Positions 24,904-34,891 are shown, counted from the first letter of the stretch. The stretch is 51,207 nt of DNA from Novosphingobium sp. B 225 (GCF_002198665.1 NZ_MWLM01000037.1:136860-188066); one strand, 5' to 3'. Notes: generated by a model from the letters alone, not told the origin. Translations and numbers: made by a program.

Positions 24904-25701
24904 TCAAGCAGCTGCACTGGCCTTTGCCTTTTTTGAAACCCGCTTGACCTTGGCTGTAGCTTCCGCGCGTTCGGCTATGTGGCGCTCCCATCCGCGGCGG
25001 TGCATTTCGCGGGAGATATCCAGATAGATCGCCGCACTCCTGGTCGAGTCGCCATTGGCCCCGGCGGTGGCAAAAGCCCTAATGGCCTCAGCTGCCTGCA
25101 TTCGGTCCTGCTTTTCCAGCAGTCCCGCAGCAGTATATCGCAGCGTCTGCCGAAACATCATCCGGGTTATTCGCTCCAGCTTGGGACCAACCCCTGCCCG
25201 ATTGCACCACAGGCTGTGAATCGCCATATTCAGCGCCATCGTGGCTCCATCGGACTCTCCGGCTCCGGCGGCAATTCTGATGGCGGCCTGCAAATAGGCA
25301 TCCCTGACACTCTCGCTCCATCCTTCGACAAGCACCCGGACCGACGGTTCAACGAGTGCTTCCGAAATGAACCCGACTTGCCAGATGTCGCTGCGGGATA
25401 GTCGGCTGACCATCGCGCCGCGATTGGCGTGCAGTTCAAGCAAGTCATCGCTTTCCAGCAAGCGAAACGCCTCGCGGATCGGCGCACGGCTGACGGTGAA
25501 CCGTTCGGCCAAGCTTACTTCACGCAGCCAGGAGCCCTCGTGAATCTCGTTCCGGATGATCCCGTCTGCAAGCCGATCGGCAATTTGCTCGGCAATCGAA
25601 AGCGGGCGATCGGGGCTTGTCAGGCGCAAGTCTGCTACGGTCGGCGTGCGGCGTCCGATCCAGCCAAAGCCCTCAACGATCTCATTTTGTTCAGCTCTCA
25701 T
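24904..25701 (-). CDS. GntR-family (FadR/FCD-type) regulator of the catabolic island
   Basis: 265 residues from ATG 25699-25701 (a GTG is directly upstream). The winged-helix domain covers about residues 30-100: SIAEQIADRLADGIIRNEI, the turn SLAERFTVSRAPIREAFRLL and ELHANRGAMVSRL are all typical of GntR. The C-terminal ~150 residues are all-helical, as in the FCD ligand-binding domain of FadR-type members, and end in a Lys/Ala-rich tail. Such proteins bind short palindromes as dimers and usually repress until a pathway acid or CoA ester binds. The palindrome ATTGTNNACAAT lies in front of this gene (25781-25792), the LLM operon, the aldolase operon and the quinoprotein gene. Repression and autoregulation are inferred. 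Confidence 0.9.
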   Translation of the reverse strand: MRAEQNEIVEGFGWIGRRTPTVADLRLTSPDRPLSIAEQIADRLADGIIRNEIHEGSWLREVSLAERFTVSRAPIREAFRLLESDDLLELHANRGAMVSRLSRSDIWQVGFISEALVEPSVRVLVEGWSESVRDAYLQAAIRIAAGAGESDGATMALNMAIHSLWCNRAGVGPKLERITRMMFRQTLRYTAAGLLEKQDRMQAAEAIRAFATAGANGDSTRSAAIYLDISREMHRRGWERHIAERAEATAKVKRVSKKAKASAAA

Positions 25702-25780
25702 CACCTGAAAGCTACAATATTCACGGCAATCTGACTATCCGTAATGCAGGAAAATCAGGCCGACGATCTGAAATCAGGAA

Positions 25781-25792
25781 ATTGTTGACAAT
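25781..25792 (+). promoter_or_regulatory. GntR-type operator with embedded -35 box (TonB receptor operon / gntR)
   Basis: Perfect ATTGTTGACAAT in the 210-bp divergent region. TTGACA at 25785-25790 points to the TonB receptor. After a 14-bp spacer comes CGCAAGTCTG, a stretch that recurs as CGCAAGTTTG at nearly the same distance after the site at 38902-38913. Confidence 0.75.
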
Positions 25793-25911
25793 CGCCGTAT
25801 TGTCCGCAAGTCTGAGACTGTGACCGGATGACGACTCATGCCGCACGGCCACCATCAGGAGTGGGTCCGCGCTGATAGCCTGCGTTGACGAGAGTTACTT
25901 GGGAGGGAAAA

Positions 25912-28227
25912 ATGAACGGTTTCAAGATCACCGGCCTGCTGCTGTGCAGCGCATCAATGCTCACAATGATGCCAACGACGGCATTTGCCCAGGAAGCTGC
26001 CGACGACGCAGAGGCCAATAGCAACGATATTATCGTCACGGCCAGCAAGCGCCCGGAAAACATCCAGGACGTGCCGATGTCGGTCAGTGCCCTGAGTGGG
26101 GATGCGCTTGAGCAGCGCGGTATCAACAATATTGCCCAGCTCCAGAGCTATGTCCCCAGCTTGCGCTTCGTCACATCCAATACGGCACGCAATTCGGGCG
26201 TGTTCGTGCGCGGCATTGGCCAGAACGGGACCAACCAGGGGATCGAACCGAGCGTCGGCGTGTTTCTCGATGGCGTTTATCTGCCCATTCCGGGGCCGCT
26301 CCAGAGCAATCTGCGCGACATCAGCACGGTGGAAGTTCTGCGTGGACCCCAAGGCACCCTCTATGGCCGCAACACGCCGGTTGGTGCAATCAACATCAAT
26401 ACCCGCGCGCCCTCACAGGACACGGAGGCTTCGGTCACCGCATCCTACGGCAACTACAACGACATGCAGCTAAGCGGCTATCTCGGTGGCGGGCTTGGTG
26501 AGAACCTGGCTGGCCGCGTTTCGCTCTGGTTCAGTGACCGCGATGGCTACGAGCTCAATCTCGCCACCGGCAAAGACATCAACTCCGCCAAGCAATGGGG
26601 CGTTCGCACCCGGTTGAAGTGGGACCCAAGCAGCAACCTTACGGTCAATCTAATTGGCTACTACACCAAGATGGACTTTCGTTGTTGTTCGCCAGAGCAA
26701 TTGGATCTGGCAGCCACCGCCACTCCGGGATTCATTGCTGGTTCGGCAGCATTGGGCACGCCTTTGCTCAACCTAGTAACCGGCGACCACAAGGTTGAGG
26801 AGTTCGAGACGGGGCGGACGGCCATGCAAATTGCTGGAGGCTCGGCCACTATCGATGTCGATTTGGGCAGTGCTGGCACGCTTACTTCGATAACCGCTTA
26901 TAGCTGGATCAGAGATGACGCTCCTAATGCAGCCTTTGCCGGTCTTCAGCGCCAAACGCTTACGCGCTCTGGTTCAGATCTGTGGCGCAAAGGATGGACG
27001 CAAGAGTTGCGTCTTGCTTCGCCCACCGACCAGAAGATAAGCTATCTTGCCGGGCTCTACTACCTTAACGAAGATGTCGACTACACCACCGAATTGGCTC
27101 TCGGACCGGGATCAGATCGGTTTTTCCTGTTCGGAGCGCGTCTGGGCGACGGCTATGTCTCGACCTACCATCAGAATACCGAAAGCATTGCTGCGTTCGG
27201 TCAATTGCGGCTCAATGTTTCCGATCAGTTTCGCCTGATTGGCGGTCTTCGTTATACCAATGACAAGAAAAATGCGGATTCAGCTGTTGTTACACTTCCT
27301 GGAACTTCTGGCACTTTCAAGGCGTTAATTCAAAATGACACCAATCGGCCGGGGCTCAAACGTTCTGAGGATCGGGTCACATACTCGATGACCGCACAAC
27401 TTGATTTCACACCGGAAATCATGGGGTACATCACATACGGTACCGGCTCAAAGGCTGGTGGTTTTAACGGTGGCCCGGTGGGCCAGACCATTCCGATCGA
27501 ATTCAACGAAGAAACGTCGGACACGATCGAAGCCGGGTTTAAATCGAGCTTCTTGAATGGTCGAATCGTCCTAAATTTCGACGTTTACCGCATGAACATC
27601 AAGGGCATACAGAGCGCGACTGTAAACCCTGCCGGGTCAGGATTCGTAGTCGGCAATTCGGGGGATCGTCGCTCGCAAGGGCTTGAGGTTGAATTGACCG
27701 TACGGCCGACTGACAGCCTGACACTACGCGGCTCATTCGCTTATCTAGACGCCAAGTACACGAACTTCACCGGCGGCCAATGTCCGGTCGTTAATCCCGG
27801 CATTCCCCCAGGTGTCCGGCCAGGATCATGCAACTTTACCGGTCTACGCCCGTATCAAAGCCCACCGATTACAGCTAGCCTGGCCTTCGACTATCGCCGG
27901 CCCTTGGGTAGCGGCGGCATCACTGGCTTCATCAGCGGCGATGTTGCTTTCACTGACGACGTGAATCTGATCGAAACGCTGGACCCCCGGGGCAATCAGG
28001 CTGGCTTTGCCAATCTGGGCGCCCGGATCGGGGTCGAAGGGCCGGACGGCCAGTGGCGCGTATCCGTGTTTGGCAAGAACCTGACCGACCACGTCTATTA
28101 CACCGCGACAACCAACCTGATCCTCAATGCGGTGATGAGCGCTGGTGGTGCCAGCGCACCAGGCGGCTTTGTCGGATGGTACGCACCGCCGCGCACCTAT
28201 GGCGTCGAAGCCTCGTTCAAGTTCTAG
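25912..28227 (+). CDS. TonB-dependent outer-membrane receptor of the catabolic island
   Basis: 771 residues from ATG 25912 (GGGAGGG ribosome site; in-frame sequence further upstream is leader). Signal peptide ~1-27 ending in TTAFAQ. TonB-box region NDIIVTASKRPENIQDVP, plug domain with VRGIGQNGTN and LRGPQGTLYGRN, then the barrel, ending in Phe (EASFKF). The pattern VPMSVSAL, VRGIG, GPQGTLYGRN is the common type found with sphingomonad aromatic, steroid and lipid degradation genes. It would import the island's substrate. The stretch 26650-27890 has markedly lower G+C (about 42-43% in 60-base samples, versus 62-65% at either end), so the ligand-binding barrel middle looks replaced by recombination. 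First gene of a seven-gene plus-strand unit, and controlled by the GntR site upstream. Confidence 0.92.
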   Translation: MNGFKITGLLLCSASMLTMMPTTAFAQEAADDAEANSNDIIVTASKRPENIQDVPMSVSALSGDALEQRGINNIAQLQSYVPSLRFVTSNTARNSGVFVRGIGQNGTNQGIEPSVGVFLDGVYLPIPGPLQSNLRDISTVEVLRGPQGTLYGRNTPVGAININTRAPSQDTEASVTASYGNYNDMQLSGYLGGGLGENLAGRVSLWFSDRDGYELNLATGKDINSAKQWGVRTRLKWDPSSNLTVNLIGYYTKMDFRCCSPEQLDLAATATPGFIAGSAALGTPLLNLVTGDHKVEEFETGRTAMQIAGGSATIDVDLGSAGTLTSITAYSWIRDDAPNAAFAGLQRQTLTRSGSDLWRKGWTQELRLASPTDQKISYLAGLYYLNEDVDYTTELALGPGSDRFFLFGARLGDGYVSTYHQNTESIAAFGQLRLNVSDQFRLIGGLRYTNDKKNADSAVVTLPGTSGTFKALIQNDTNRPGLKRSEDRVTYSMTAQLDFTPEIMGYITYGTGSKAGGFNGGPVGQTIPIEFNEETSDTIEAGFKSSFLNGRIVLNFDVYRMNIKGIQSATVNPAGSGFVVGNSGDRRSQGLEVELTVRPTDSLTLRGSFAYLDAKYTNFTGGQCPVVNPGIPPGVRPGSCNFTGLRPYQSPPITASLAFDYRRPLGSGGITGFISGDVAFTDDVNLIETLDPRGNQAGFANLGARIGVEGPDGQWRVSVFGKNLTDHVYYTATTNLILNAVMSAGGASAPGGFVGWYAPPRTYGVEASFKF
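26650..27890 (+). other. Low-G+C mosaic segment inside the receptor gene
   Basis: 60-base samples at 27241 (26 G+C) and 27541 (25 G+C) contrast with 26041 (39) and 27901 (37). Codons such as AAA, AAT, TTT, GTT and TCA are common here and rare in the flanks. The reading frame is unbroken. Confidence 0.6.
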
Positions 28228-28235
28228 GCACCATG

Positions 28236-28285
28236 GCGGCCGGGTAGCGTCCAGGACCGGTTTTCCGGGGACGCTACCCGGCCGC
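28236..28285 (+). terminator. Strong 17-bp hairpin between receptor and MFS genes
   Basis: GCGGCCGGGTAGCGTCC pairs perfectly with GGACGCTACCCGGCCGC. The loop holds a second small stem CCGG-TTTT-CCGG. It starts 8 bp after the receptor stop. No T-run follows, so partial termination or protection of the receptor mRNA, with lower expression of the genes downstream, is the likely effect. Confidence 0.65.
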
Positions 28286-28322
28286 ATCCCCTCTGCGGCG
28301 GCGGAATGTGAAGGATAGCACC

Positions 28323-29666
28323 ATGTTCCAAAGCCGCAGCCCTGGGTTGGCTGTCGCGTGGACTGCCGCGCTGCTGCTCAGCGCACTTTACATCATATCC
28401 TACCTCGACCGGCTGATCTTCTCGCTGCTGATGGATCCGATCAAGGCCGAGTTGGGCGCCAGCGATACCCAGATGGGCCTGCTGGTCGGAACTTCTTTCG
28501 CAGTGTTCTATGTCCTGTTCGCCTTGCCGATGGCGCGTCATGCCGATCGGGGGAACCGCCGCTGGTTGATCTTCCTGGGCGCGCTGATCTGGAACGGGAT
28601 GACGGCGGCGTCAGCCTTTGCGTCCAGTTACGGCATGCTGGTGGTATTCCGGATCGGGGTCGCGCTCGGTGAAGCCGCGCTGGTGCCCGCCGCCATGTCG
28701 ATCATTGGCGATCTGTTCACCCGCGAGCGGCGAACTATGCCGCTGGCCATTTTCGTAGGGGCCGGATCGATCGGCGCTGCCAGCGCAATGATCCTGGGCG
28801 CGGCGAGCATCCAGCTTGTGTCTTCGCCTTGGGTGACCGGCTTGCCGGTGGTCGGCGGTATGGCGACATGGCGGCTCACCCTGTTGTTTGTTGCCGTGCC
28901 GGGCTTGCTGCTTACCTTGCTGTTCGCGTTGCTGGTCAGGGAGCCTGTGCGGCAATCCGATCAGGGCTCGGGCCAGACCGATCTGGCCTCGGTAACCGCG
29001 CATGTCCGAGCCAACCTGAAGTCCTATCTGATGCTTTATTGGACTGCCGGGCTCAACGGAATGATCGCTCTGGCGCTGCTGACCTGGTACCCGGCGATGC
29101 TGAGCCGGAAGTTTGGCATGCCGCCGTCCGAGGCGGGTTATCTGTTTGGGGTGATCTGCCTGGCGGTGATCCCGGTTGCGGCTCTGGCTGGGCCTGCTCT
29201 GCTCGCAAGGATCAACCGGCGTGGTCGGAACGACGGTTACGTTTGGGTCGCCTTACTGTGCCTGGCCTTGCTTCTGCCCTTCCTGATTGCCAGCCTGCTC
29301 GCCCCTTCGGCCATTCTATCCCTTGCCTTCGCCGCGCCAGCATATGCTTTGCTGCTTTGCCTCAGCAATCTCAGCGTGGTGATCATGCCGCTGATGCCGC
29401 CAGGGGCGATGCGTGGTCAGATATCAGCGCTCTACATGTTCGTGGTCAATCTGATTGCACTTGGGGCAGGACCGCTGGTCGTGGCGCTGTTTTCCGATCA
29501 GATCTTCCCGGGATCGGACGGGCTGGGCAAATCGTTGATTGCGATTGCCTGCGTTGCGGCACCGCTGGCTGCAGCCGGGCTGCTGTTGGCGCGCAGGCAC
29601 TTTGCTGAGACCATGCGCTCGGCAGCATTGGTAGAAATAGAATCTGTAGATCACAGGAGCGCCTGA
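28323..29666 (+). CDS. MFS transporter of the catabolic island
   Basis: 447 residues; ATG 28323 has AAGGA 7 bp upstream (an in-frame GTG at 28308 lacks one). Twelve membrane spans are visible as hydrophobic blocks. The helix 2-3 loop MARHADRGNRRWLIFLG matches the MFS signature, and YLDRLIFSLLMDPIKAELG at helix 1 is the form found in organic-acid and aromatic-acid carriers of sphingomonads. It would take up or export an acidic substrate or product. The P450 gene starts within its stop codon (TGATG), so the two are coupled. Direction and substrate cannot be told from sequence. Confidence 0.85.
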   Translation: MFQSRSPGLAVAWTAALLLSALYIISYLDRLIFSLLMDPIKAELGASDTQMGLLVGTSFAVFYVLFALPMARHADRGNRRWLIFLGALIWNGMTAASAFASSYGMLVVFRIGVALGEAALVPAAMSIIGDLFTRERRTMPLAIFVGAGSIGAASAMILGAASIQLVSSPWVTGLPVVGGMATWRLTLLFVAVPGLLLTLLFALLVREPVRQSDQGSGQTDLASVTAHVRANLKSYLMLYWTAGLNGMIALALLTWYPAMLSRKFGMPPSEAGYLFGVICLAVIPVAALAGPALLARINRRGRNDGYVWVALLCLALLLPFLIASLLAPSAILSLAFAAPAYALLLCLSNLSVVIMPLMPPGAMRGQISALYMFVVNLIALGAGPLVVALFSDQIFPGSDGLGKSLIAIACVAAPLAAAGLLLARRHFAETMRSAALVEIESVDHRSA

Positions 29667-30907
29667 TGAGCGACGATCTGACTTGCGATATCGCCACCAT
29701 CCATCCCGCCCGCCCCGATCGCTTTGCCGATGGCTCGGTTCACGCAGTGATGGCCCGGCTGCGCCGCGAAGCGCCGGTACATTACACTAGCGAAAGCCCA
29801 TTCGGCGCCTATTGGTCGATCGCGAGCTACAAGGATATCGTCGAGATCGAAGCCCTGCCGAACCGCTATTCCTCGGAAATGGCGCGCGGCGGCATTTCGC
29901 TGATCGACGAGGATTTCCTTGGCAAGCCCGACACAGTCGATTCCAACCCGCAAGAAATGTTTATCGCGATGGATCCGCCGCGCCACACTGAAAAGCGCCG
30001 GGTGGTGACACCAGCCTTCACTCCCTCCGAAATCGCGAGGCTGGGCGACAGCATCCGCGAGCGCACTGCGCACCGGCTGGATTCACTCCCGCGCGGCGAG
30101 GTGTTCGACTGGACGCGTGAGGTCGCGATCGATTTGACCACCGACATGCTGGCGATCCTGTTCGATTTTCCATGGGAAGAACGCCACAAGCTGCCAATCT
30201 GGTCTGACGCGATCACTTCGCTCGATATGATGCAGAACCATCCCGAGGAACGGCAAGCGGCGCTGGTTGAAATGGGCACCCGGTTCTTCCAGTTGTGGCA
30301 GGAACGCGCTGACGCGCCGCCCGCTCCGAACCTGCTCTCGATGATGATCCACTCTAGCGCCTTGGGCAAAATGGAGCCGGCAGAATTTGTCGGCAATATG
30401 GCGTTGCTGGTGGTCGGCGGCAACGACACCACCCGCAACACCATGTCTGGGCTGGCCGACGCGTTGACCCGTTGGCCCGAGCAGTGGGACCGGATCGTTG
30501 CGGACGAAAGCCTGATCCTCAACGCTACCAGCGAAATCATCCGCTGGCAGTGCCCGGTCGCCCATATGCGGCGGACCGTCACCGAAGACCACGATTTCCG
30601 TGGCCATGCCTTCAAGGAAGGCGACAAGGTGGTGATGTGGTACATCTCGGGCAATCGCGATGAAACCATGTTCGAGAACGGCGAGCTGTTCCTGCCTGAT
30701 CGCGAGAACGCCCGGCGTCACCTGTCGTTCGGCTACGGGGTGCATCGCTGCCTGGGCGCGCGGCTGGCCGAACTGCAGATCACGACGCTGATATCGGAAA
30801 TGGCCAGGCGCAAGATGCGGCTTGAAGTGGCTGGCGAGATCGTCCGCGACGCCCATCCGTTCATCAACATGATCAAATCAGCCCCTGTGCGGATCGTCGC
30901 GGGCTGA
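29666..30907 (+). CDS. Cytochrome P450
   Basis: 413 residues, a soluble bacterial class I P450. The I-helix oxygen-activation motif is VVGGNDTTRN (Asn in place of the more common His or Glu), the K-helix ExxR is SEIIRW, and the haem loop is LSFGYGVHRCLGARLA with axial Cys362. FIAMDPPRHTEKRRVV near residue 100 is also typical. It would hydroxylate a hydrophobic substrate with electrons from a ferredoxin and ferredoxin reductase, which are not encoded next to it. Overall pattern recalls CYP families acting on terpenoids, steroids and alkyl chains, but I do not assign a CYP number. Coupled to the MFS gene by TGATG with AGGAG upstream; acyl-CoA ligase follows, consistent with oxidation to an acid and then CoA activation. 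Confidence 0.93.
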   Translation: MSDDLTCDIATIHPARPDRFADGSVHAVMARLRREAPVHYTSESPFGAYWSIASYKDIVEIEALPNRYSSEMARGGISLIDEDFLGKPDTVDSNPQEMFIAMDPPRHTEKRRVVTPAFTPSEIARLGDSIRERTAHRLDSLPRGEVFDWTREVAIDLTTDMLAILFDFPWEERHKLPIWSDAITSLDMMQNHPEERQAALVEMGTRFFQLWQERADAPPAPNLLSMMIHSSALGKMEPAEFVGNMALLVVGGNDTTRNTMSGLADALTRWPEQWDRIVADESLILNATSEIIRWQCPVAHMRRTVTEDHDFRGHAFKEGDKVVMWYISGNRDETMFENGELFLPDRENARRHLSFGYGVHRCLGARLAELQITTLISEMARRKMRLEVAGEIVRDAHPFINMIKSAPVRIVAG

Positions 30908-30943
30908 TCGACCTGCCCTAATTTTCAAGAATCGAGAATTATC

Positions 30944-32488
30944 ATGCACCCTTGCGTCCACGCCAAGGCGACCCCCGACAAGCCCGCGATCATTGTGGCT
31001 GAAACCGGCGAAACACGCAGTTACAAGCAGCTCGACGATGCGTCGAACCAGGTTGCCCAATTCTTCCGTTCGCGCGGGCTAGGTCATGACGATGTCGTCG
31101 CCTTCATGCTCGAGAACACGCCGGACTATTTCAGCCTGACCTGGGGGGCGCAGCGAGCCGGGCTACGTTATGTATGCTTTTCATCGCGCCTTACGGCAGA
31201 CGAAGCTGACTATATCCTCGAGAATTCGGGAGCGAAGCTGTTCATCGTTTCGGGTAGCCTGGCAGATGTCACGGCCCAGCTTCAGACCAGTCTGGAACGC
31301 TATTCGCTCGGCGGACCGGTTGCAGGTTACGCTGCTCTCGAAAGTGCGCTAGCGCCCATGCCGACAACTCCGGTTGCGGATGAACGCGCCGGGGTTGATA
31401 TGCTCTATTCTTCGGGTACCACAGGCCGCCCGAAAGGCGTGCGCCACCCGTTGCCTGAAGATCCGGCAATCGACGCCTCGAACAGCCTGACCGAACTGGC
31501 GTTGACCGTGTTCCGTTTCACGCCGGACAGTATCTATCTGTCGCCCGCCCCGCTCTATCACGCCGCGCCGCTTCGCTTTTCGATGACCGTCCACAAGATC
31601 GGCGGCACTGTGGTGATGCTCAAGAAGTTCGATACCGAGGGCGCGCTGGCGGCGATCGAGAAGTATCGCGTAACCTGCAGCCAGTGGGTCCCGACCCATT
31701 TCGTGCGGATGCTCAAGCTGCCCGAAGAAGTGCGCCGCAAGTACGACCTCTCCTCGCTCAATTGCGCCGTCCATGCAGCCGCACCTTGCCCGATGCCGGT
31801 CAAGCGGGCGATGATTGATTGGTGGGGGCCGATCCTGGAAGAGTACTACTCCGGTTCCGAAGGCAATGGCTTTACCTATATCGGCTCGGCCGACTGGTTG
31901 AGACTGGCGGACAAGGAAGAAGCAGGCTCGGTCGGAAAGTCGGTGATGGGTACGATCCACATCATGGGCGAAGACAACGAAACAGTGCTTCCGCCGTGCA
32001 ACGAAGGCACGGTCTATTTTGAAAGCGACAATGTCTTCGAATATCATGGCGACAGCGAGAAGACGCAGGGAAGCCGCAATTCAAAGGGCTGGACCACGTT
32101 GGGCGATGTCGGCTGGCTCGACGAGGACGGCTACCTGTTCCTGACCGACCGCAAGAGCTTCATGATCATTTCCGGCGGGGTGAACATCTATCCACAAGAG
32201 ATCGAAAGTCACCTTGTCACCCACCCCAAGGTCCAGGATGTCGCGGTGATTGGCGGGCCACATGAAGAAATGGGCGAGGAAGTGATCGCGGTGGTCCAGC
32301 CAGTCGATATGGCGGACGCCACCGACCAGTTCCGCGCGGAATTGGCGGCTTTTGCGCGTGAAAAACTGTCGGGCGTGAAGATACCGCGTCGCATAGATTT
32401 TCTCGCCGAACTGCCGCGCCATGATACCGGGAAGCTCTACAAGCGGCTGCTGCGCGATCAGTACTGGGAGGCGGCCAAGGTGCAATGA
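30944..32488 (+). CDS. Acyl-CoA synthetase / AMP-dependent ligase
   Basis: 514 residues of the ANL superfamily. Motifs in order: P-loop [12 protein letters not shown] (about 146-157), [10 protein letters not shown], the hinge region [31 protein letters not shown], and the C-terminal catalytic Lys in [11 protein letters not shown]. It makes an acyl-AMP and then acyl-CoA thioester. Which acid it takes (fatty, terpenoid, steroid side chain) cannot be read from the sequence. It starts 36 bp after the P450 and overlaps the acyl-CoA dehydrogenase by 4 bp (ATGA), so product flow P450 - ligase - dehydrogenase is likely. Confidence 0.92.
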   Translation: MHPCVHAKATPDKPAIIVAETGETRSYKQLDDASNQVAQFFRSRGLGHDDVVAFMLENTPDYFSLTWGAQRAGLRYVCFSSRLTADEADYILENSGAKLFIVSGSLADVTAQLQTSLERYSLGGPVAGYAALESALAPMPTTPVADERAGVDMLYSSGTTGRPKGVRHPLPEDPAIDASNSLTELALTVFRFTPDSIYLSPAPLYHAAPLRFSMTVHKIGGTVVMLKKFDTEGALAAIEKYRVTCSQWVPTHFVRMLKLPEEVRRKYDLSSLNCAVHAAAPCPMPVKRAMIDWWGPILEEYYSGSEGNGFTYIGSADWLRLADKEEAGSVGKSVMGTIHIMGEDNETVLPPCNEGTVYFESDNVFEYHGDSEKTQGSRNSKGWTTLGDVGWLDEDGYLFLTDRKSFMIISGGVNIYPQEIESHLVTHPKVQDVAVIGGPHEEMGEEVIAVVQPVDMADATDQFRAELAAFAREKLSGVKIPRRIDFLAELPRHDTGKLYKRLLRDQYWEAAKVQ

Positions 32489-34071
32489 GCGACGCGGATA
32501 CGGCAATGCAGCAAGCCCTGGCGGCGGCGCAGGCCTATGCCGACGCCGCGCAAGCAGCCGTGCGCGAGCGAGTGGCTGCGTCGTCGATCGATGCCCTGCA
32601 ACATATCGCCCACGGTTATGCCTGGATCGAAACCAGCGTTGAGGCGTTGCGGGCGCTGATCGTCTGGGGCGCTGTGCAGGGCGGCGAGGCCGAGCGACTG
32701 GTGGTGGCGATCGGGATTGGCGAGACGCTGGCGCAACTGGCCGGCGGGTTGCCCATGGGCCAGAACGAATTCATTCGCCCCGGCGATTTCGGCCTGGCGA
32801 ATCACGTGCCGATCTTGCTGTCCCATGCTGACGGCAACAGCCCCGAAAACCGGGCGGCCCTGATCAGCCTGATCCGCCAGGGTGCGCAGGTCTCTGATCG
32901 GCTCGGCGACGAGTTGCTCGATACGATCCGCGATCAATACCGCCGTTTCACCGATGATCGCATCCTGCCGCACGCCCACGGCTGGCACCTGACAAACGCC
33001 TTGATCCCTGATGAAGCGGTTGCCGAAATGGCCGCGCTGGGCACTTTTGGTGTATGCATTCCCGAAGACCATGGCGGGCTCGGGTTGGGCAAGCTGGTGA
33101 TGTGCATCGTCACCGAAGAACTGTCGCGTGGCTGGATCGGCGCGGGCTCGCTCGGCACCCGCAGCGAGATTGCCGGTGAACTGATAATGCTTGGCGGAAC
33201 GGCCGAACAGAAAGCGCATTGGCTGCCCAGGATCGCCAGCGGCGAAGTGCTGCCCACCGCAGTTTTTACGGAACCTGACACCGGCTCGGACATGGCAAGC
33301 CTGGCGACGCGGGCTGTGCGTACAGCTCAAGGCTGGGAGATTACCGGCGCGAAGAACTGGATCACCCACGCTGCGCGCACCGATCTGATGACCCTGATGG
33401 CGCGCTCCCTGCCCGACGTGAAGGGCTACGCGGGACTCTCGATGCTGCTTGTTCCCAAGCCGCGCGGGAGCGAGGAGGACCCATTCCCCGCCGAGGGGAT
33501 GACCGGCAGCGAGATCGAGGTCCTTGGTTACCGCGGAATGCGCGAATATGCGCTGCAGTTCGATGGCATGAAGACTCCTGCTGACGCACTGCTTGGCGGC
33601 GAAGAGGGACAGGGCTTCAAACAATTGATGCGAACCTTCGAAGGCGCCCGCATCCAGACGGCAGCGCGCGCCGTGGGTGTGGCGCGCCGGGCGTTCGAAC
33701 TCGGCTTCCAATACGCCTGCGACCGCAAGCAATTCGGCCAGCCGATCATCGAATTTCCCCGCGTGTCGGACAAGCTGGCAATGATGTTGGTCGACATGAC
33801 CATGGCGCGCGAGCTGACCTATTTCGCGGCGCGGACCAAGGACAGTGGCAAGCGCTGCGATATCGAGGCGGGAATGGCCAAGCTGCATGCCGCACGAATT
33901 GCCTGGAGCAATGCTGATGCTTCGCTCCAGATCCATGGCGGCAATGGCTATGCGCTGGAATATGAAATCAGCCGCGTGCTGTGTGACGCGCGGATCCTCA
34001 ATATTTTTGAAGGTGCGGCGGAAATCCAGGCGCAAGTGATTGCCCGCGGCAAGCTGCAGGTTCGAAACTGA
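32485..34071 (+). CDS. Acyl-CoA dehydrogenase with extended N-terminus
   Basis: 528 residues, about 140 more than a usual acyl-CoA dehydrogenase. The first ~130 residues are an extra helical region (Ala-rich, then [13 protein letters not shown] and [15 protein letters not shown]). The standard fold follows: [38 protein letters not shown] for FAD/substrate, [24 protein letters not shown] and the catalytic Glu in [10 protein letters not shown]. It introduces a double bond into an acyl-CoA and passes electrons to ETF. The extended form appears in a sub-branch with the N-terminal domain occupying part of the substrate tunnel region; the role here is unknown. Coupled to the ligase by a 4-bp overlap. 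Confidence 0.9.
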   Translation: MSDADTAMQQALAAAQAYADAAQAAVRERVAASSIDALQHIAHGYAWIETSVEALRALIVWGAVQGGEAERLVVAIGIGETLAQLAGGLPMGQNEFIRPGDFGLANHVPILLSHADGNSPENRAALISLIRQGAQVSDRLGDELLDTIRDQYRRFTDDRILPHAHGWHLTNALIPDEAVAEMAALGTFGVCIPEDHGGLGLGKLVMCIVTEELSRGWIGAGSLGTRSEIAGELIMLGGTAEQKAHWLPRIASGEVLPTAVFTEPDTGSDMASLATRAVRTAQGWEITGAKNWITHAARTDLMTLMARSLPDVKGYAGLSMLLVPKPRGSEEDPFPAEGMTGSEIEVLGYRGMREYALQFDGMKTPADALLGGEEGQGFKQLMRTFEGARIQTAARAVGVARRAFELGFQYACDRKQFGQPIIEFPRVSDKLAMMLVDMTMARELTYFAARTKDSGKRCDIEAGMAKLHAARIAWSNADASLQIHGGNGYALEYEISRVLCDARILNIFEGAAEIQAQVIARGKLQVRN

Positions 34072-34084
34072 GAAAGGAGCCGGA

Positions 34085-34861
34085 ATGACACCACCACAAG
34101 CTTTCGATCTGAGCGGAAGAACCGTGCTGGTGACAGGCGCCTCGTCCGGACTGGGCGCGGAATTCGTTCGCGCCCTGGCCGCCAGCGGAGCGGCCGTGGT
34201 TGCAGCGGCGCGGCGCAAGGACCGGCTTGATGCGCTGGTTGCAGAGATTGCAGCGCGGGGCGGCAGGGCAGTGGCGGTTGAAATGGATGCCACCAGCGAA
34301 GCTTCGACGATCGCGGCTTTCGACACGGCTGAAGCGCCATTCGGTCCGGTCGATAGCGTTGTCGCCAATGCCGGGGCCAGCGGTGAAGGCTCCGCACTCG
34401 ACATGTCGGTTGAGGCGTTCGATGCGCATCTGGCGCTCAATGTGCGCGGCGTTTTTCTGACTGCACGTGAAGGCGCGCGCCGGATGCGGGCGGCCGGATC
34501 GGCTGAGCGGCGGCACGGCCGGGTGGTAATCATCTCTTCGGTCACGGCAAGCGGCTCTGCCCGCGCGCCTTTCGCCTATTGCACCTCCAAGGCAGCAGTA
34601 TCGCGGATGGGCGAAGTGCTCGCACGCGAATGGGTGCGGGTGGGGATCAATGTCAACGTGCTGCTGCCCGGCTACATCCTGACCGAAATGAATGCACCGG
34701 GCTTTGCCACCGATGCGGGAAAGCGATTGATCGAGACATTTCCGCGCCGCAGGTTGATGGAAGCAAAGGATTTGCTCCCGCTGTTGCTGTTTTTATGCTC
34801 TGATGCATCAGAAGCGGTAACCGGATCGTCGTTCAAGATCGACGATGGCCAGACCGGGTGA
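34085..34861 (+). CDS. Short-chain dehydrogenase/reductase
   Basis: 258 residues from ATG 34085 (GGAG 6 bp upstream). Classical SDR: cofactor loop TGASSGLG (about 17-24), NAGASGEG, catalytic Ser in IISSVTASGS and the YCTSK (YxxxK) pair. Arg residues after the loop (AARRKDR) suggest NADP(H) preference, but a hydrophobic/acidic check is not decisive. It would oxidise or reduce a hydroxyl/keto group on the pathway intermediate, as in beta-oxidation or ring-alcohol oxidation. It lies 13 bp after the acyl-CoA dehydrogenase and 30 bp before the formylglycine-generating enzyme. Confidence 0.9.
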   Translation: MTPPQAFDLSGRTVLVTGASSGLGAEFVRALAASGAAVVAAARRKDRLDALVAEIAARGGRAVAVEMDATSEASTIAAFDTAEAPFGPVDSVVANAGASGEGSALDMSVEAFDAHLALNVRGVFLTAREGARRMRAAGSAERRHGRVVIISSVTASGSARAPFAYCTSKAAVSRMGEVLAREWVRVGINVNVLLPGYILTEMNAPGFATDAGKRLIETFPRRRLMEAKDLLPLLLFLCSDASEAVTGSSFKIDDGQTG

Positions 34862-34891
34862 CACTTGGCAAGGCAGGGAGCAAGCTGATCG

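Noticed and set aside
29666..30907. Oestrogen-degrading P450 of the Novosphingobium type
   Set aside because: No extradiol dioxygenase or other steroid A-ring genes are in the window; the P450 motifs alone cannot support that substrate.
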